From: Bacillota bacterium
GTDB lineage: Bacteria > Bacillota > Clostridia > Lachnospirales > Anaerotignaceae
Assembly (NCBI GenBank): GCA_017547125.1
Contig: JAFYQL010000119.1
Location: 1 to 8,569, forward strand
Length of the DNA stretch: 8,569 bases
Direction: 5' to 3'
Both the position numbers and the translations under genes were made by a program. The notes beneath the pieces were generated by a model. It searched no databases and was not told where the DNA came from. It worked only from the letters and a program-made list of their open reading frames with translations. Shown piece after piece: positions 1 through 6,098 of the stretch (position 1 is the stretch's first letter; each line of letters begins with the position of its first letter).

Positions 1-583
1 CGTCCATAGCAAAGCCACATTTTCTTATGCTTTCAAGCCTTTCAAAAAGCATTTCTTCTGACGAAATAGACTTTTCTGTTTTCACAGCAAACGGCTTTGT
101 AAGAATATATTTTCTGATATATTCTTCTCCAAGGTATGCCAGCATAGCCTTGCCTACGCCAGTGCAGGTCATAGGCGCTCTTTTCCCAACCTGAGAATAA
201 ATAATTATGTAGTCAGGCTCGTCATATTTTTCGATATAAACAACCTCACCCTCATAATGCGTTGCAAGATGCACCGTAAGGCCGTATTTTTTTGAAAGCT
301 CTTCGCAGAAAGGCTTTGCCTCGCTTCTGATATCAAGTCTGCTTTCAACAAGTGAGCCCATTTCAAAAAGTCTCATACCAAGGCGGTATTTTTTGCTTTC
401 TGCATCCTGCTCAAGATAATTGTACTTAACAAGTGTATTTACAAGTCCATAAACTGTGCTTTTGCTTAGTCTCATCTCTGCTGAAATTTCAGAAATGCCA
501 AGTTCCTTTGTAAATTTAAAAAGCTCAAGTATTTCAAATGCTCTTTCCAGAGACTGTATGGTTACTCCTTCTTTATTTGCCAA
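1..583 (-). CDS. IclR-family transcriptional regulator, C-terminus cut by window edge
   Basis: Open reading frame of 194 codons running off the left edge; full-length relatives have about 250 residues, so roughly the last quarter is missing. Residues about 8-68 are the winged helix-turn-helix, beginning with the typical 'IQSLERAFEILELF' opening and containing the recognition helix around 'LSKSTVYGLVNTL' (39-51). The effector-binding domain starts near residue 80 and includes the hallmark 'YSQVGKRAPMTCTGVGKAML' (129-148). IclR proteins are dimeric DNA-binding repressors or activators that respond to small metabolites; the ligand cannot be read from this part. I chose the TTG at 583 because GGTGA (588-592) sits 4 nt upstream; GTG at 586 is possible but too close to it. 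An ATG at 617 is out of frame and hits a stop after nine codons. The gene has its own promoter and probable autoregulatory sites. Family assignment is firm, the start moderately so. Confidence 0.9.
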   Translation of the reverse strand, partial: MANKEGVTIQSLERAFEILELFKFTKELGISEISAEMRLSKSTVYGLVNTLVKYNYLEQDAESKKYRLGMRLFEMGSLVESRLDIRSEAKPFCEELSKKYGLTVHLATHYEGEVVYIEKYDEPDYIIIYSQVGKRAPMTCTGVGKAMLAYLGEEYIRKYILTKPFAVKTEKSISSEEMLFERLESIRKCGFAMD

Positions 584-596
584 CACTTCACCAACT

Positions 597-632
597 TTCG
601 TTATTGCCGAACGCCATTCTTAAATTTCCGAA
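597..632 (-). promoter_or_regulatory. Tandem operator-like palindromes before the IclR gene
   Basis: Two imperfect palindromes with TTC...GAA arms lie side by side. On the minus strand, 632-617 reads TTCGGAAATTTAAGAA (arms TTC/GAA, symmetric AAATTT core) and 611-597 reads TTCGGCAATAACGAA (arms TTCG/CGAA). The minus-strand words GTTCGGAAAT (633-624) and GTTCGGCAAT (612-603) match at 9 of 10 bases and are exactly 21 bp apart, about two helical turns. They cover about +1 to +37 of the predicted promoter, a repressor position. IclR-family sites are typically about 15 bp and partly palindromic, so autorepression is the natural inference. Confidence 0.5.
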
Positions 633-639
633 CAATTTA

Positions 640-668
640 ATTATGCAGCAAAAACGGCTCAAAATCAA
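640..668 (-). promoter_or_regulatory. Predicted sigma-A promoter of the IclR gene
   Basis: On the minus strand, TTGATT (668-663), a 17-bp spacer and CATAAT (645-640) give a good vegetative promoter, with transcription predicted to start near 633. It lies downstream of the glnS terminator, so the regulator gene is its own transcription unit. The start site then falls at the edge of the tandem palindromes. Confidence 0.55.
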
Positions 669-676
669 CATATAAA

Positions 677-707
677 TAAAAAAACACCCCCGAAAAATCG
701 GAGGTGT
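677..707 (-). terminator. Intrinsic terminator of glnS
   Basis: Read on the minus strand, the arm ACACCTCCGA (707-698) pairs with TCGGGGGTGT (693-684) through ten positions, one of them a G-U wobble, around a four-base TTTT loop. A run of T residues follows immediately (683-677). It begins 8 nt after the glnS stop codon and separates glnS from the IclR gene. In the plus direction there is no T-run directly after the stem, so it is oriented for glnS. Confidence 0.88.
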
Positions 708-715
708 CAAAAATT

Positions 716-2401
716 TTATTTTTCAATTTTGAATGAGCTCTTGAGTGAAACAATTCTGTTGAACACAAGGCTTTCAGGTTTTGAATGCTTACTGTCAAGG
801 CAGTAGTAGCCGTTTCTCATAAACTGGAATCTGTCCGCAAGAACTGCATCCTTAAGAGATGGTTCTACATATGCTTTCTTAACTTCGTAGCTATTAGGGT
901 TCATAATCATCGGACCATCTGGGTCTTCAGGATTATCAAGCATCATGTAATCGTAAAGTCTTGCTTCAGCTTCAACTGCAGTTTCAGCATTTACCCAATG
1001 GATAGTGCCTTTAACTTTTCTGCCGTCTGGGCTATTGCCGCCCTTTGATTCTGGATCGTATGTGCAGTGTACTGCCACGATTTCGCCGTTTTCGTCTTTG
1101 TCAAAGCCTACGCATTTAACAAAGTATGCACCTTTAAGTCTGACTTCCTTATCTGGTGCAAGACGGAAATATTTCTTAACAGGTTCTTCCATAAAGTCAT
1201 CTTTTTCAATGTAGATTTCTCTTGAGAAAGGAACTGTTCTCTTGCCGAGATCTTCGTTTTCTGGGTTGTTTTCTACTTCAAGCATTTCAATCTGACCTTC
1301 TGGGTAGTTATCAATGATAACCTTGAGAGGATCAAGAACAGCCATAACAACCTTTGCTTTTGTCTTAAGGTCGTCTCTGATGCAGTAGTCAAGAAGTGTG
1401 CTATCAACCTTACTGTTTGCCTTGCTTACACCGATTCTTTCACAGAAATCTCTGATTGCTTCAGGTGTGTAGCCTCTTCTTCTGAGACCACAGATAGTAG
1501 GCATACGAGGGTCGTCCCAACCGTCAACCTTACCTTCTTCAACAAGGGCTCTTAAATATCTCTTGCTCATTACTGTGTTTGTAAGGCCAAGACGTGCAAA
1601 TTCAACCTGTCTTGGTTTGGCTTCAAGGCCAGAATTGTCTACAACCCAGTCATAAAGTGGTCTGTGGTCTTCAAATTCCATTGTACAGATTGAGTGTGTG
1701 ATATTTTCGATAGCATCTTCAAGCGGATGAGCAAAGTCATACATTGGGTAGATGCACCATTTGTCGCCTGTTGCATGGTGGCTTGCATGAGCGATTCTGT
1801 AGATAACAGGGTCTCTCATGTTGATGTTAGGTGATGACATATCGATTTTAGCTCTTAAAGTTCTTGTACCATCAGGGAATTCGCCTGCCTTCATTCTTTC
1901 AAAAAGGTCAAGGTTTTCTTCGATGCTTCTGTCTCTGTAAGGGCTGTTTTTACCAGGTGTGCTGAGTGTACCTCTGTATTCACGCATTTCTTCTGCAGTA
2001 AGGTCGCAAACGAATGCTTTGCCGTCTTTGATAAGCTTAACTGCGATATCATAAAACTGATCAAAGTATGATGATGCAAAGTAAAGTCTGTCTTCCCAGT
2101 CAAAGCCAAGCCATTTTACGTCTTCTTCAATGCTTTCAACGTATTCTGTATCTTCTTTTGTTGGGTTTGTGTCGTCAAATCTTAAGTTGCATTTACCGCC
2201 GTAAAGTTTTGCCATACCAAAGTTAAGGCAGATACTTTTTGCGTGACCAATGTGAAGGTAGCCATTTGGTTCAGGAGGGAAACGTGTGTTGATAAGGTGT
2301 ACGTTTTCACCAAGGTCTTCCTGAATGTAGTTATGTATAAAGTTACCTGTGCTGCTGAGGTCATTGCCTTCAGAAGCTATATTCATTTTTTCTTCAGCCA
2401 T
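716..2401 (-). CDS. glnS: Glutaminyl-tRNA synthetase (GlnRS)
   Basis: Cytoplasmic class I aminoacyl-tRNA synthetase that joins glutamine to tRNA-Gln using ATP. At 561 residues it matches the usual bacterial length of about 550. The Rossmann catalytic domain opens with 'RFPPEPNGYLHIGHAKSI' (40-56), holding the HIGH signature at 50-53. 'RFDDTNP' (74-80) and 'YPMYDFAHPLEDAIENITHS' (218-237), continuing into 'CTMEFEDHRPLYDW', are typical of GlnRS rather than GluRS. The KMSKS-type loop is 'VMSKR' (277-281). The C-terminal part, from about 345, is the beta-barrel anticodon-binding region, including 'REIYIEKDDFMEEPVKKYFR' (394-413). The start at 2401 has GGAGGC (2408-2413) 7 nt upstream. The gene has its own promoter and terminator. 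Many Firmicutes instead make Gln-tRNA-Gln by GatCAB amidation of Glu-tRNA-Gln; this organism evidently has the direct enzyme. Its leader is too short for a T-box. Confidence 0.97.
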   Translation of the reverse strand: MAEEKMNIASEGNDLSSTGNFIHNYIQEDLGENVHLINTRFPPEPNGYLHIGHAKSICLNFGMAKLYGGKCNLRFDDTNPTKEDTEYVESIEEDVKWLGFDWEDRLYFASSYFDQFYDIAVKLIKDGKAFVCDLTAEEMREYRGTLSTPGKNSPYRDRSIEENLDLFERMKAGEFPDGTRTLRAKIDMSSPNINMRDPVIYRIAHASHHATGDKWCIYPMYDFAHPLEDAIENITHSICTMEFEDHRPLYDWVVDNSGLEAKPRQVEFARLGLTNTVMSKRYLRALVEEGKVDGWDDPRMPTICGLRRRGYTPEAIRDFCERIGVSKANSKVDSTLLDYCIRDDLKTKAKVVMAVLDPLKVIIDNYPEGQIEMLEVENNPENEDLGKRTVPFSREIYIEKDDFMEEPVKKYFRLAPDKEVRLKGAYFVKCVGFDKDENGEIVAVHCTYDPESKGGNSPDGRKVKGTIHWVNAETAVEAEARLYDYMMLDNPEDPDGPMIMNPNSYEVKKAYVEPSLKDAVLADRFQFMRNGYYCLDSKHSKPESLVFNRIVSLKSSFKIEK

Positions 2402-2444
2402 TTTAACGCCTCCAAATATTAAAATTCATAATACTTAATTACTA

Positions 2445-2473
2445 ATTTTACTATATTATTTATCGAAAATCAA
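2445..2473 (-). promoter_or_regulatory. Predicted sigma-A promoter of glnS
   Basis: The minus strand reads TTGATT (2473-2468), a 17-bp spacer, then TAAAAT (2450-2445), in a very AT-rich intergenic stretch. Transcription is predicted to begin near 2438, leaving a leader of about 37 nt that carries only the ribosome binding site. I see no convincing terminator between the GNAT stop (2501) and this promoter, so read-through from the upstream operon into glnS is possible. Confidence 0.65.
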
Positions 2474-2500
2474 TTAAATAGTTTTCTGCAAATTTCGCTT

Positions 2501-2977
2501 TTATTCAGCCATTTTCTTCAAAGCATCTCCCGTAAGACGATAAACTGTCCATTCGTCCATAGGCACTGCACCGATTGAAAGGTACACATCAATACTTGGC
2601 TGATTCCAGTCAAGGCAGCTCCATTCAAGCCTTCCGCAGTCTCTTTCGACTGCAATTTGCGCAAGTTTTTTAAGAAGAGCCTTGCCATAGCCTTTTCCGC
2701 GATATTCTTCCTTTACATAAAGGTCTTCAAGATAGATGCCTGCTCTTCCAAGGAATGTTGAGAAGTTGTGGAAGAAAAGTGCAAAGCCAACTTCCTTATT
2801 TTCTTCAAGAACAAATATAACCTCTGCCTTTTTCTTTTCAAAAATCCATTCTGTCAGTATTTCTTCTGTGGCAACCACTTCATCAAGCATTTTTTCGTAT
2901 ATAGCCAATGATCTGATAAAATCAAGTATCAGGCCCACGTCTTCTTTTTCTGCATATCTGAAACAAAACTCGTTCAT
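2501..2977 (-). CDS. GNAT N-acetyltransferase, diamine/thialysine acetyltransferase-like
   Basis: A 158-residue single-domain GNAT protein, predicted cytoplasmic, expected to move an acetyl group from acetyl-CoA to an amine. The acetyl-CoA pyrophosphate loop is 'RGKGYGKALL' (93-102), preceded by the beta-4 strand 'GIYLEDLYVKEEY' (80-92). The C-terminal motif 'WNQPSIDVYLSIGA' (124-137) carries Tyr132 at the usual general-acid position. 'YEKMLDEVVATEE' (27-39) and 'ALFFHNFSTFLGR' (66-78) resemble the spermidine/spermine and thialysine acetyltransferase group, but the substrate is unproven. I prefer the ATG at 2977 over the one at 2986: AAGGA (2987-2991) abuts the upstream ATG with no spacing but stands 9 nt from the chosen one. 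It is the last gene of the MBOAT-SGNH operon, 12 nt after the preceding stop. The operon position suggests, but does not show, a link to envelope modification. Confidence 0.9.
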   Translation of the reverse strand: MNEFCFRYAEKEDVGLILDFIRSLAIYEKMLDEVVATEEILTEWIFEKKKAEVIFVLEENKEVGFALFFHNFSTFLGRAGIYLEDLYVKEEYRGKGYGKALLKKLAQIAVERDCGRLEWSCLDWNQPSIDVYLSIGAVPMDEWTVYRLTGDALKKMAE

Positions 2978-2986
2978 ATCTATCAT

Positions 2987-2991
2987 TCCTT
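2987..2991 (-). promoter_or_regulatory. Shine-Dalgarno of the GNAT gene, overlapping the upstream stop codon
   Basis: AAGGA on the minus strand; its two A residues are the last two bases of the TAA stop (2992-2990) of the SGNH-like gene. Spacing is 9 nt to the ATG at 2977 and zero to the ATG at 2986, which decides the start. The arrangement predicts translational coupling. Confidence 0.7.
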
Positions 2992-4024
2992 ATTTAATAT
3001 TTTCCTTAAACCACTTTGAAAAATGCTCGTCGACTATTGCAACACCACTGTCGTTAAGATGTGCATCGTCACGGAAGTTTTCAATTTCAAGAAGTTTTTC
3101 TTCTTTGTTCACTATGTTGTAGTCGATGTATGGTACATTGTGCTTTTCCGCAAAGTCCGCAAGCTTTTCGTGTATTGCATCATAGTTTTTGATGTAGTCC
3201 ATTGACACATTGGCAACAGGGGCAGTCACAAATATAAGCTGAGAGCCTTTTTCTTCGCAAAGGTCAACTATTTTTTCAAGATACTTAAGCTGAGTATCTG
3301 AAAACTCCCATTTTTTACCATCAAGGTTTTTGAACTGATTTGTTCTGTCAAATTCGCTTTCAGCTATAACCGTATCGCAGAAGGTGTATCCCAGCGAGCG
3401 ATAATATTCTGTACCGTTTGATGTCTGAATCACAGGCTTGTAAACACCGGCGTTTTCTATGATTTCTTCTTCCATTTCCTTGCTTCTGTATGCAAAATAC
3501 TCCTGCTGGAAACGTATAGCCGGAAATTTGTATTTTGCCTTGGCACCGTTAGGAAATACTTTTTTCATATATTCCTCTTTAAGTTCGTCATTCTGAAGAA
3601 CCTCGAAGAAGCTGTCAGCCTGCTTTGGCTCAAAATCATCGTCAACAACGTCCCAGTAAAGCTCCATAACAACATACTCAGGATTCTGGTAGTTATATAT
3701 CTCCTTCAGAGAATAGTATGTTGTATCGGCATGCTGAAGCGGTGTGCCCATCTGAAAGCTTTGAATTTCAAGATGCTCATATATCTTTTCAGGGTCAAAT
3801 GTGCAGTAGCTGTGGCTTGAGCCGATAAAAACCATATCAAGAGTATTTTCATCAAGGGCATAGAAATCATCAAAACGTGATTTTGTGAAGGCATTTACCG
3901 CATTTTTGTCTGCCGCCGCCTTATAATCCTTGCCGAAGTGGAAGAATACAACCGCCGCAATAAGAACAAATATTATTAACTTTATTATTATTTTAGAACT
4001 GGAAATAAATGAATTCTCCCGCAT
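2990..4024 (-). CDS. Membrane-anchored SGNH-hydrolase-like protein, partner of the MBOAT acyltransferase
   Basis: 344 residues. Residues about 11-30 form one hydrophobic segment (signal anchor), so the rest should face outside. The folded domain shows SGNH-type signatures: 'FIGSSHSY' (66-73), where Ser70 in GSSHS is the expected nucleophile, and 'DDAHLND' (319-325), whose D319-x-x-H322 fits the C-terminal Asp/His pair. 'ELYWDVV' (121-127) and 'QLIFVTAPV' (262-270) fit core strands. Proteins of this type (AlgX/AlgJ, DltD and related) work with an MBOAT transporter-transferase to place acyl groups on exported polymers, and an MBOAT gene is directly upstream, overlapping by 32 nt. I chose the ATG at 4024 because AGGAG (4034-4038) lies 9 nt before it and it puts the anchor at the N-terminus; an in-frame ATG at 4060 would add 12 residues. 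No close named relative is recognised, and the acceptor polymer is unknown. Confidence 0.82.
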   Translation of the reverse strand: MRENSFISSSKIIIKLIIFVLIAAVVFFHFGKDYKAAADKNAVNAFTKSRFDDFYALDENTLDMVFIGSSHSYCTFDPEKIYEHLEIQSFQMGTPLQHADTTYYSLKEIYNYQNPEYVVMELYWDVVDDDFEPKQADSFFEVLQNDELKEEYMKKVFPNGAKAKYKFPAIRFQQEYFAYRSKEMEEEIIENAGVYKPVIQTSNGTEYYRSLGYTFCDTVIAESEFDRTNQFKNLDGKKWEFSDTQLKYLEKIVDLCEEKGSQLIFVTAPVANVSMDYIKNYDAIHEKLADFAEKHNVPYIDYNIVNKEEKLLEIENFRDDAHLNDSGVAIVDEHFSKWFKENIK

Positions 4025-5468
4025 TGTAGAACACTCCTGCAAGTAATACGAATAAAGCAATTATTATATAAAAAGCCAGTCTCAACACAACATTGTGCTT
4101 TTTAAGTGTTTCGTGGATATTTTCTCCGCCAAATATTTCCGACATAGCAAGAAAACCAACGGCAAAAATAAGTATTCTCCATTCATAAAGTCCAAGGCCC
4201 ATGCCTGTAAACACTTCAAAAAGATACTGTGATGTATTCCATATTCTGAAGTTCCAGAGCATATGGCTAAGGATGAAGAAGCCGTCTTCCACAGTGTTTG
4301 CTCTGAAGAAAATGAAAGCAAACACCACAAGACCAAATGTAAGGCAAGTTACACCAAGGTTATATATGAATGCAAGCACTTTGCTTTTATCAAGGTGTAC
4401 TGCCGTTTTAATTTTGTAGATAATCGGTGCAAAAATATTATAAACCACGATAAATATACCGTGAAGCGCGCCCCATATAACAAAGGTCCATGCCGCACCA
4501 TGCCAGAGACCGCTGACCATAAATGTTATAAGAAGGTTTCTGTATTTGACTATTTCGCCCTTTCTGTTTCCGCCAAGAGGAATATAAACATAATCCATAA
4601 ACCAGCTTGAAAGTGAAACGTGCCATCTTCTCCAGAATTCCTTGATATTCTTTGAGATGAAAGGACGCTTGAAGTTGTCCATAAGGTCAAAGCCAAGCAC
4701 TCTTGCCGCACCCTTGGCAATATCACTGTAACCGCTGAAGTCGCAGTAAATCTGTATTGTAAAAAGAAGTGATGCAAGCACAAGATAAAGCCCGCTGTAA
4801 AACTCAACATTATTGAAAACAGTATTTACGGCAATGGCCGCTCTGTCCGCAATAACAACCTTCTTGAAGAAGCCCCAGAGCATTATCTTAAGACCTTCTT
4901 TTGTCTGGTCGAGTGAAAACTTATGTTTCTTATAAAACTGCGGAAGAAGATTTTCGCTTCTTTCGATAGGCCCCGCCACAAGCTGAGGAAAGAAAGAAAT
5001 GAAAAGCGAGAACTTTCCGTAGTGTTTAACCGGTTTTATTCTTTCTCTGTAAACATCTATTGTGTATGCCGCCGCCTGGAAGGTAAAGAAAGAAATACCC
5101 ATAGGCAGAATAATGTCAAATTCTTTAGGCACATAATTTATACCAAGCAAAGACACCGCAGATGCCATAGATTCGCTGAAGAAATTCATATACTTGAATA
5201 CAAAAAGTATACCAAAGTTTATGAGCATGCTTACAAGCAGTATCCTCTTCTTTTTCCACTCCATGTCTGCCCTGTAAATCTTTCTGGCCGCAACGTAGTT
5301 TACAAATGTGATGAATATAAGCAGGAGTATAAGCTCCGGTCTCCAGCACATATAAAAATAGTAGCTGCCGGCAAGCATAAGTATCCAGCGCAGTCTGTGC
5401 GGTGTAAGATAATATAAAATTGTAATCAGTGTAAAAAACACCAGAAAGTGAAAGCTATTGAAAAGCAT
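3993..5468 (-). CDS. MBOAT-family membrane O-acyltransferase, AlgI-like
   Basis: A 491-residue polytopic membrane protein with many hydrophobic segments along its length, the usual size for AlgI-type enzymes. It carries the family core: 'LPMGISFFTFQAAAYTIDVY' (121-140), 'FFPQLVAGPIER' (159-170), 'DFSGYSDIAKGAARVLGF' (243-260), 'FWRRWHVSLSSWFMDYVYIP' (278-297) and 'SGLWHGAAWTFVIWGALHG' (319-337). His323 in the WHG motif is the expected catalytic histidine; His336 and His283 are also conserved-looking. Such enzymes pass an acyl group, usually acetyl, from a cytoplasmic donor across the membrane to an exported polymer together with an SGNH-type partner, which is the next gene. No dltA or dltC is present here, so polysaccharide O-acetylation fits better than teichoic acid D-alanylation. 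GAGGT (5474-5478) precedes the ATG by 5 nt. It is the first gene of the operon, with a promoter at 5504-5532. The acceptor polymer is unknown. Confidence 0.94.
   Translation of the reverse strand: MLFNSFHFLVFFTLITILYYLTPHRLRWILMLAGSYYFYMCWRPELILLLIFITFVNYVAARKIYRADMEWKKKRILLVSMLINFGILFVFKYMNFFSESMASAVSLLGINYVPKEFDIILPMGISFFTFQAAAYTIDVYRERIKPVKHYGKFSLFISFFPQLVAGPIERSENLLPQFYKKHKFSLDQTKEGLKIMLWGFFKKVVIADRAAIAVNTVFNNVEFYSGLYLVLASLLFTIQIYCDFSGYSDIAKGAARVLGFDLMDNFKRPFISKNIKEFWRRWHVSLSSWFMDYVYIPLGGNRKGEIVKYRNLLITFMVSGLWHGAAWTFVIWGALHGIFIVVYNIFAPIIYKIKTAVHLDKSKVLAFIYNLGVTCLTFGLVVFAFIFFRANTVEDGFFILSHMLWNFRIWNTSQYLFEVFTGMGLGLYEWRILIFAVGFLAMSEIFGGENIHETLKKHNVVLRLAFYIIIALFVLLAGVFYNAGEFIYFQF
4034..4038 (-). 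promoter_or_regulatory. Shine-Dalgarno inside the MBOAT gene, for the SGNH-like gene
   Basis: AGGAG on the minus strand, 9 nt before the ATG at 4024 and inside the last codons of the MBOAT frame (which ends at 3993). It supports the 344-residue start and implies coupled translation of the two partner proteins. Confidence 0.65.
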
Positions 5469-5503
5469 TTTATACCTCTTGAATTACATTCTTTTTCATT
5501 ATG

Positions 5504-5532
5504 ATAATACTATATAAAAAGGTACAGTACAA
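5504..5532 (-). promoter_or_regulatory. Predicted sigma-A promoter of the MBOAT-SGNH-GNAT operon
   Basis: On the minus strand, TTGTAC (5532-5527), a 17-bp spacer and TATTAT (5509-5504) give a good vegetative promoter with a start near 5497 and a leader of about 30 nt. The -35 box overlaps a 9-bp palindrome, GTACAGTAC (5522-5530), which could be part of a regulator site or chance. Confidence 0.62.
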
Positions 5533-5540
5533 TTAAAAGT

Positions 5541-5551
5541 TGATTAAATCA
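5541..5551. promoter_or_regulatory. Palindrome between divergent promoters
   Basis: TGATTAAATCA is a perfect inverted repeat of TGATT around one central base. It lies between the -35 box of the leftward operon (ends 5532) and the -35 box of the rightward gene (starts 5557), nearly midway. A regulator bound here could touch both promoters. The sequence resembles an FNR/CRP-type TTGAT...ATCA site, but the half-sites are spaced 3 nt apart, not 4, so no regulator is named. Confidence 0.35.
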
Positions 5552-5556
5552 TACCA

Positions 5557-5585
5557 TTGTCCTTTTTTTGCCTTTATGTTAAACT
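5557..5585 (+). promoter_or_regulatory. Predicted promoter of the DUF5721-like gene
   Basis: TTGTCC (5557-5562), a 17-bp spacer and TAAACT (5580-5585) form a moderate vegetative promoter. Transcription is predicted near 5592, about 30 nt before the ATG at 5623. It runs divergently from the MBOAT operon promoter; the two -35 boxes are 24 bp apart. Confidence 0.5.
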
Positions 5586-5622
5586 TTTTATATGAATATG
5601 GCACACAAATAGGAGGCTCTGC

Positions 5623-6084
5623 ATGCTTGTCTGCACTGTAAACAATACAAAAAAATTTATGTCTCTGCTTTTAAAGGAAAACACCTTCGACAGGTTTGAA
5701 CTTCGCAGCGCAAAAATAACTACATTCACAACCTTCGAGATAGACGGCAAGCTGAACAAGGAGTTTTTTGACGAAGCCACAGCCGAAGACTTCTGCCGAT
5801 GGGAAAGCGTAAAGCAGTTTGCCTTTGACATAATAAAAGGAAATAAGCTGCCGAAGTTTATAAAGCTTGTATTTGCAGCACCGCCAAGTCTCAAAGACAA
5901 AATTGCACCTCAGGCATCAGTTTTGTTTGTAAACATAACATTTGAAAACAACACCATAACCCTTATAACAGGCTCTTCAACCAAAACATTCACTATGGAC
6001 AAAAGTGCCGAATATATATGGGACGAATATATAAAAGGATTTTTAAATAAATACGAAATTTCTGTTAGCACTCAACTTGATTGA
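5623..6084 (+). CDS. Conserved hypothetical protein, DUF5721-like
   Basis: 153 residues, no signal peptide, membrane segment, cysteine cluster or recognisable catalytic motif; probably a small cytoplasmic protein of mixed alpha/beta structure. The stretch 'ITTFTTFEIDGKLNKEFF' (32-49), followed by 'WESVKQFAFDIIKGNKLPK' (60-78), resembles from memory the DUF5721 proteins common in Lachnospiraceae, whose function is unknown; I cannot confirm this without a profile search. The repeated beta-type pattern 'FVNITFENNTITLITG' (102-117) suggests a C-terminal sheet. The start is well supported: AGGAGG (5611-5616) lies 6 nt before the ATG. It is transcribed away from the MBOAT operon and towards htpG, 105 nt apart. 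Its last seven codons and stop are embedded in the CIRCE operator of htpG, which constrains its C-terminus 'SVSTQLD'. Reality of the gene is very likely; no function can be assigned. Confidence 0.85.
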   Translation: MLVCTVNNTKKFMSLLLKENTFDRFELRSAKITTFTTFEIDGKLNKEFFDEATAEDFCRWESVKQFAFDIIKGNKLPKFIKLVFAAPPSLKDKIAPQASVLFVNITFENNTITLITGSSTKTFTMDKSAEYIWDEYIKGFLNKYEISVSTQLD

Positions 6085-6091
6085 GTGCTAA
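6065..6091 (+). promoter_or_regulatory. CIRCE element (HrcA operator) upstream of htpG
   Basis: A perfect CIRCE: TTAGCACTC (6065-6073), nine bases, then GAGTGCTAA (6083-6091), identical to the HrcA-binding consensus. The two bases inside each arm also pair (AA/TT), so the inverted repeat is 11 bp with a five-base centre. HrcA represses chaperone genes until heat or misfolded protein titrates GroEL. The element overlaps the end of the preceding gene (stop 6082-6084) and lies just upstream of the htpG -35 box. In RNA it would form a hairpin followed by ATTTTTCTT, so it may also weakly terminate the upstream transcript. Confidence 0.96.
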
Positions 6092-6098
6092 ATTTTTC

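Noticed and set aside
2402..2500. T-box or other riboswitch ahead of glnS
   Set aside because: The interval is 99 nt, AT-rich and has no stable hairpins or T-box sequence; the promoter leaves a leader of only about 37 nt.
2471..2500. Possible terminator after the GNAT gene
   Set aside because: GCGAAATTTGC is only partly self-complementary, the stem would be very short, and no proper T-run follows.
2736..3122. 128-codon plus-strand open frame across the GNAT and SGNH-like genes
   Set aside because: Ser-rich translation typical of the reverse complement of Glu/Lys-rich coding sequence; it spans two well-supported genes.
4923..5417. 164-codon plus-strand open frame antisense to the MBOAT gene
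   Set aside because: The translation is basic and low in recognisable structure, it has no ribosome binding site, and it lies wholly opposite a clear MBOAT family gene.
5540..5551. FNR/CRP-type box in the divergent promoter region
   Set aside because: The half-sites TTGAT and ATCA are separated by 3 nt rather than the 4 of FNR sites and the outer A is missing, so only a generic palindrome is reported.
5574..5900. 108-codon minus-strand open frame opposite the DUF5721-like gene
   Set aside because: The plus-strand gene has an AGGAGG site, promoter and family-like core; the antisense frame is Ser/Phe-rich with no start signal.
5989..6018. Alternative htpG promoter upstream of CIRCE (TTCACT, 18 bp, TATATA)
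   Set aside because: It would place CIRCE downstream of the start as in classical cases, but the -35 is weak and it lies in coding sequence; TTGACT with an extended -10 at 6099-6126 is much better.
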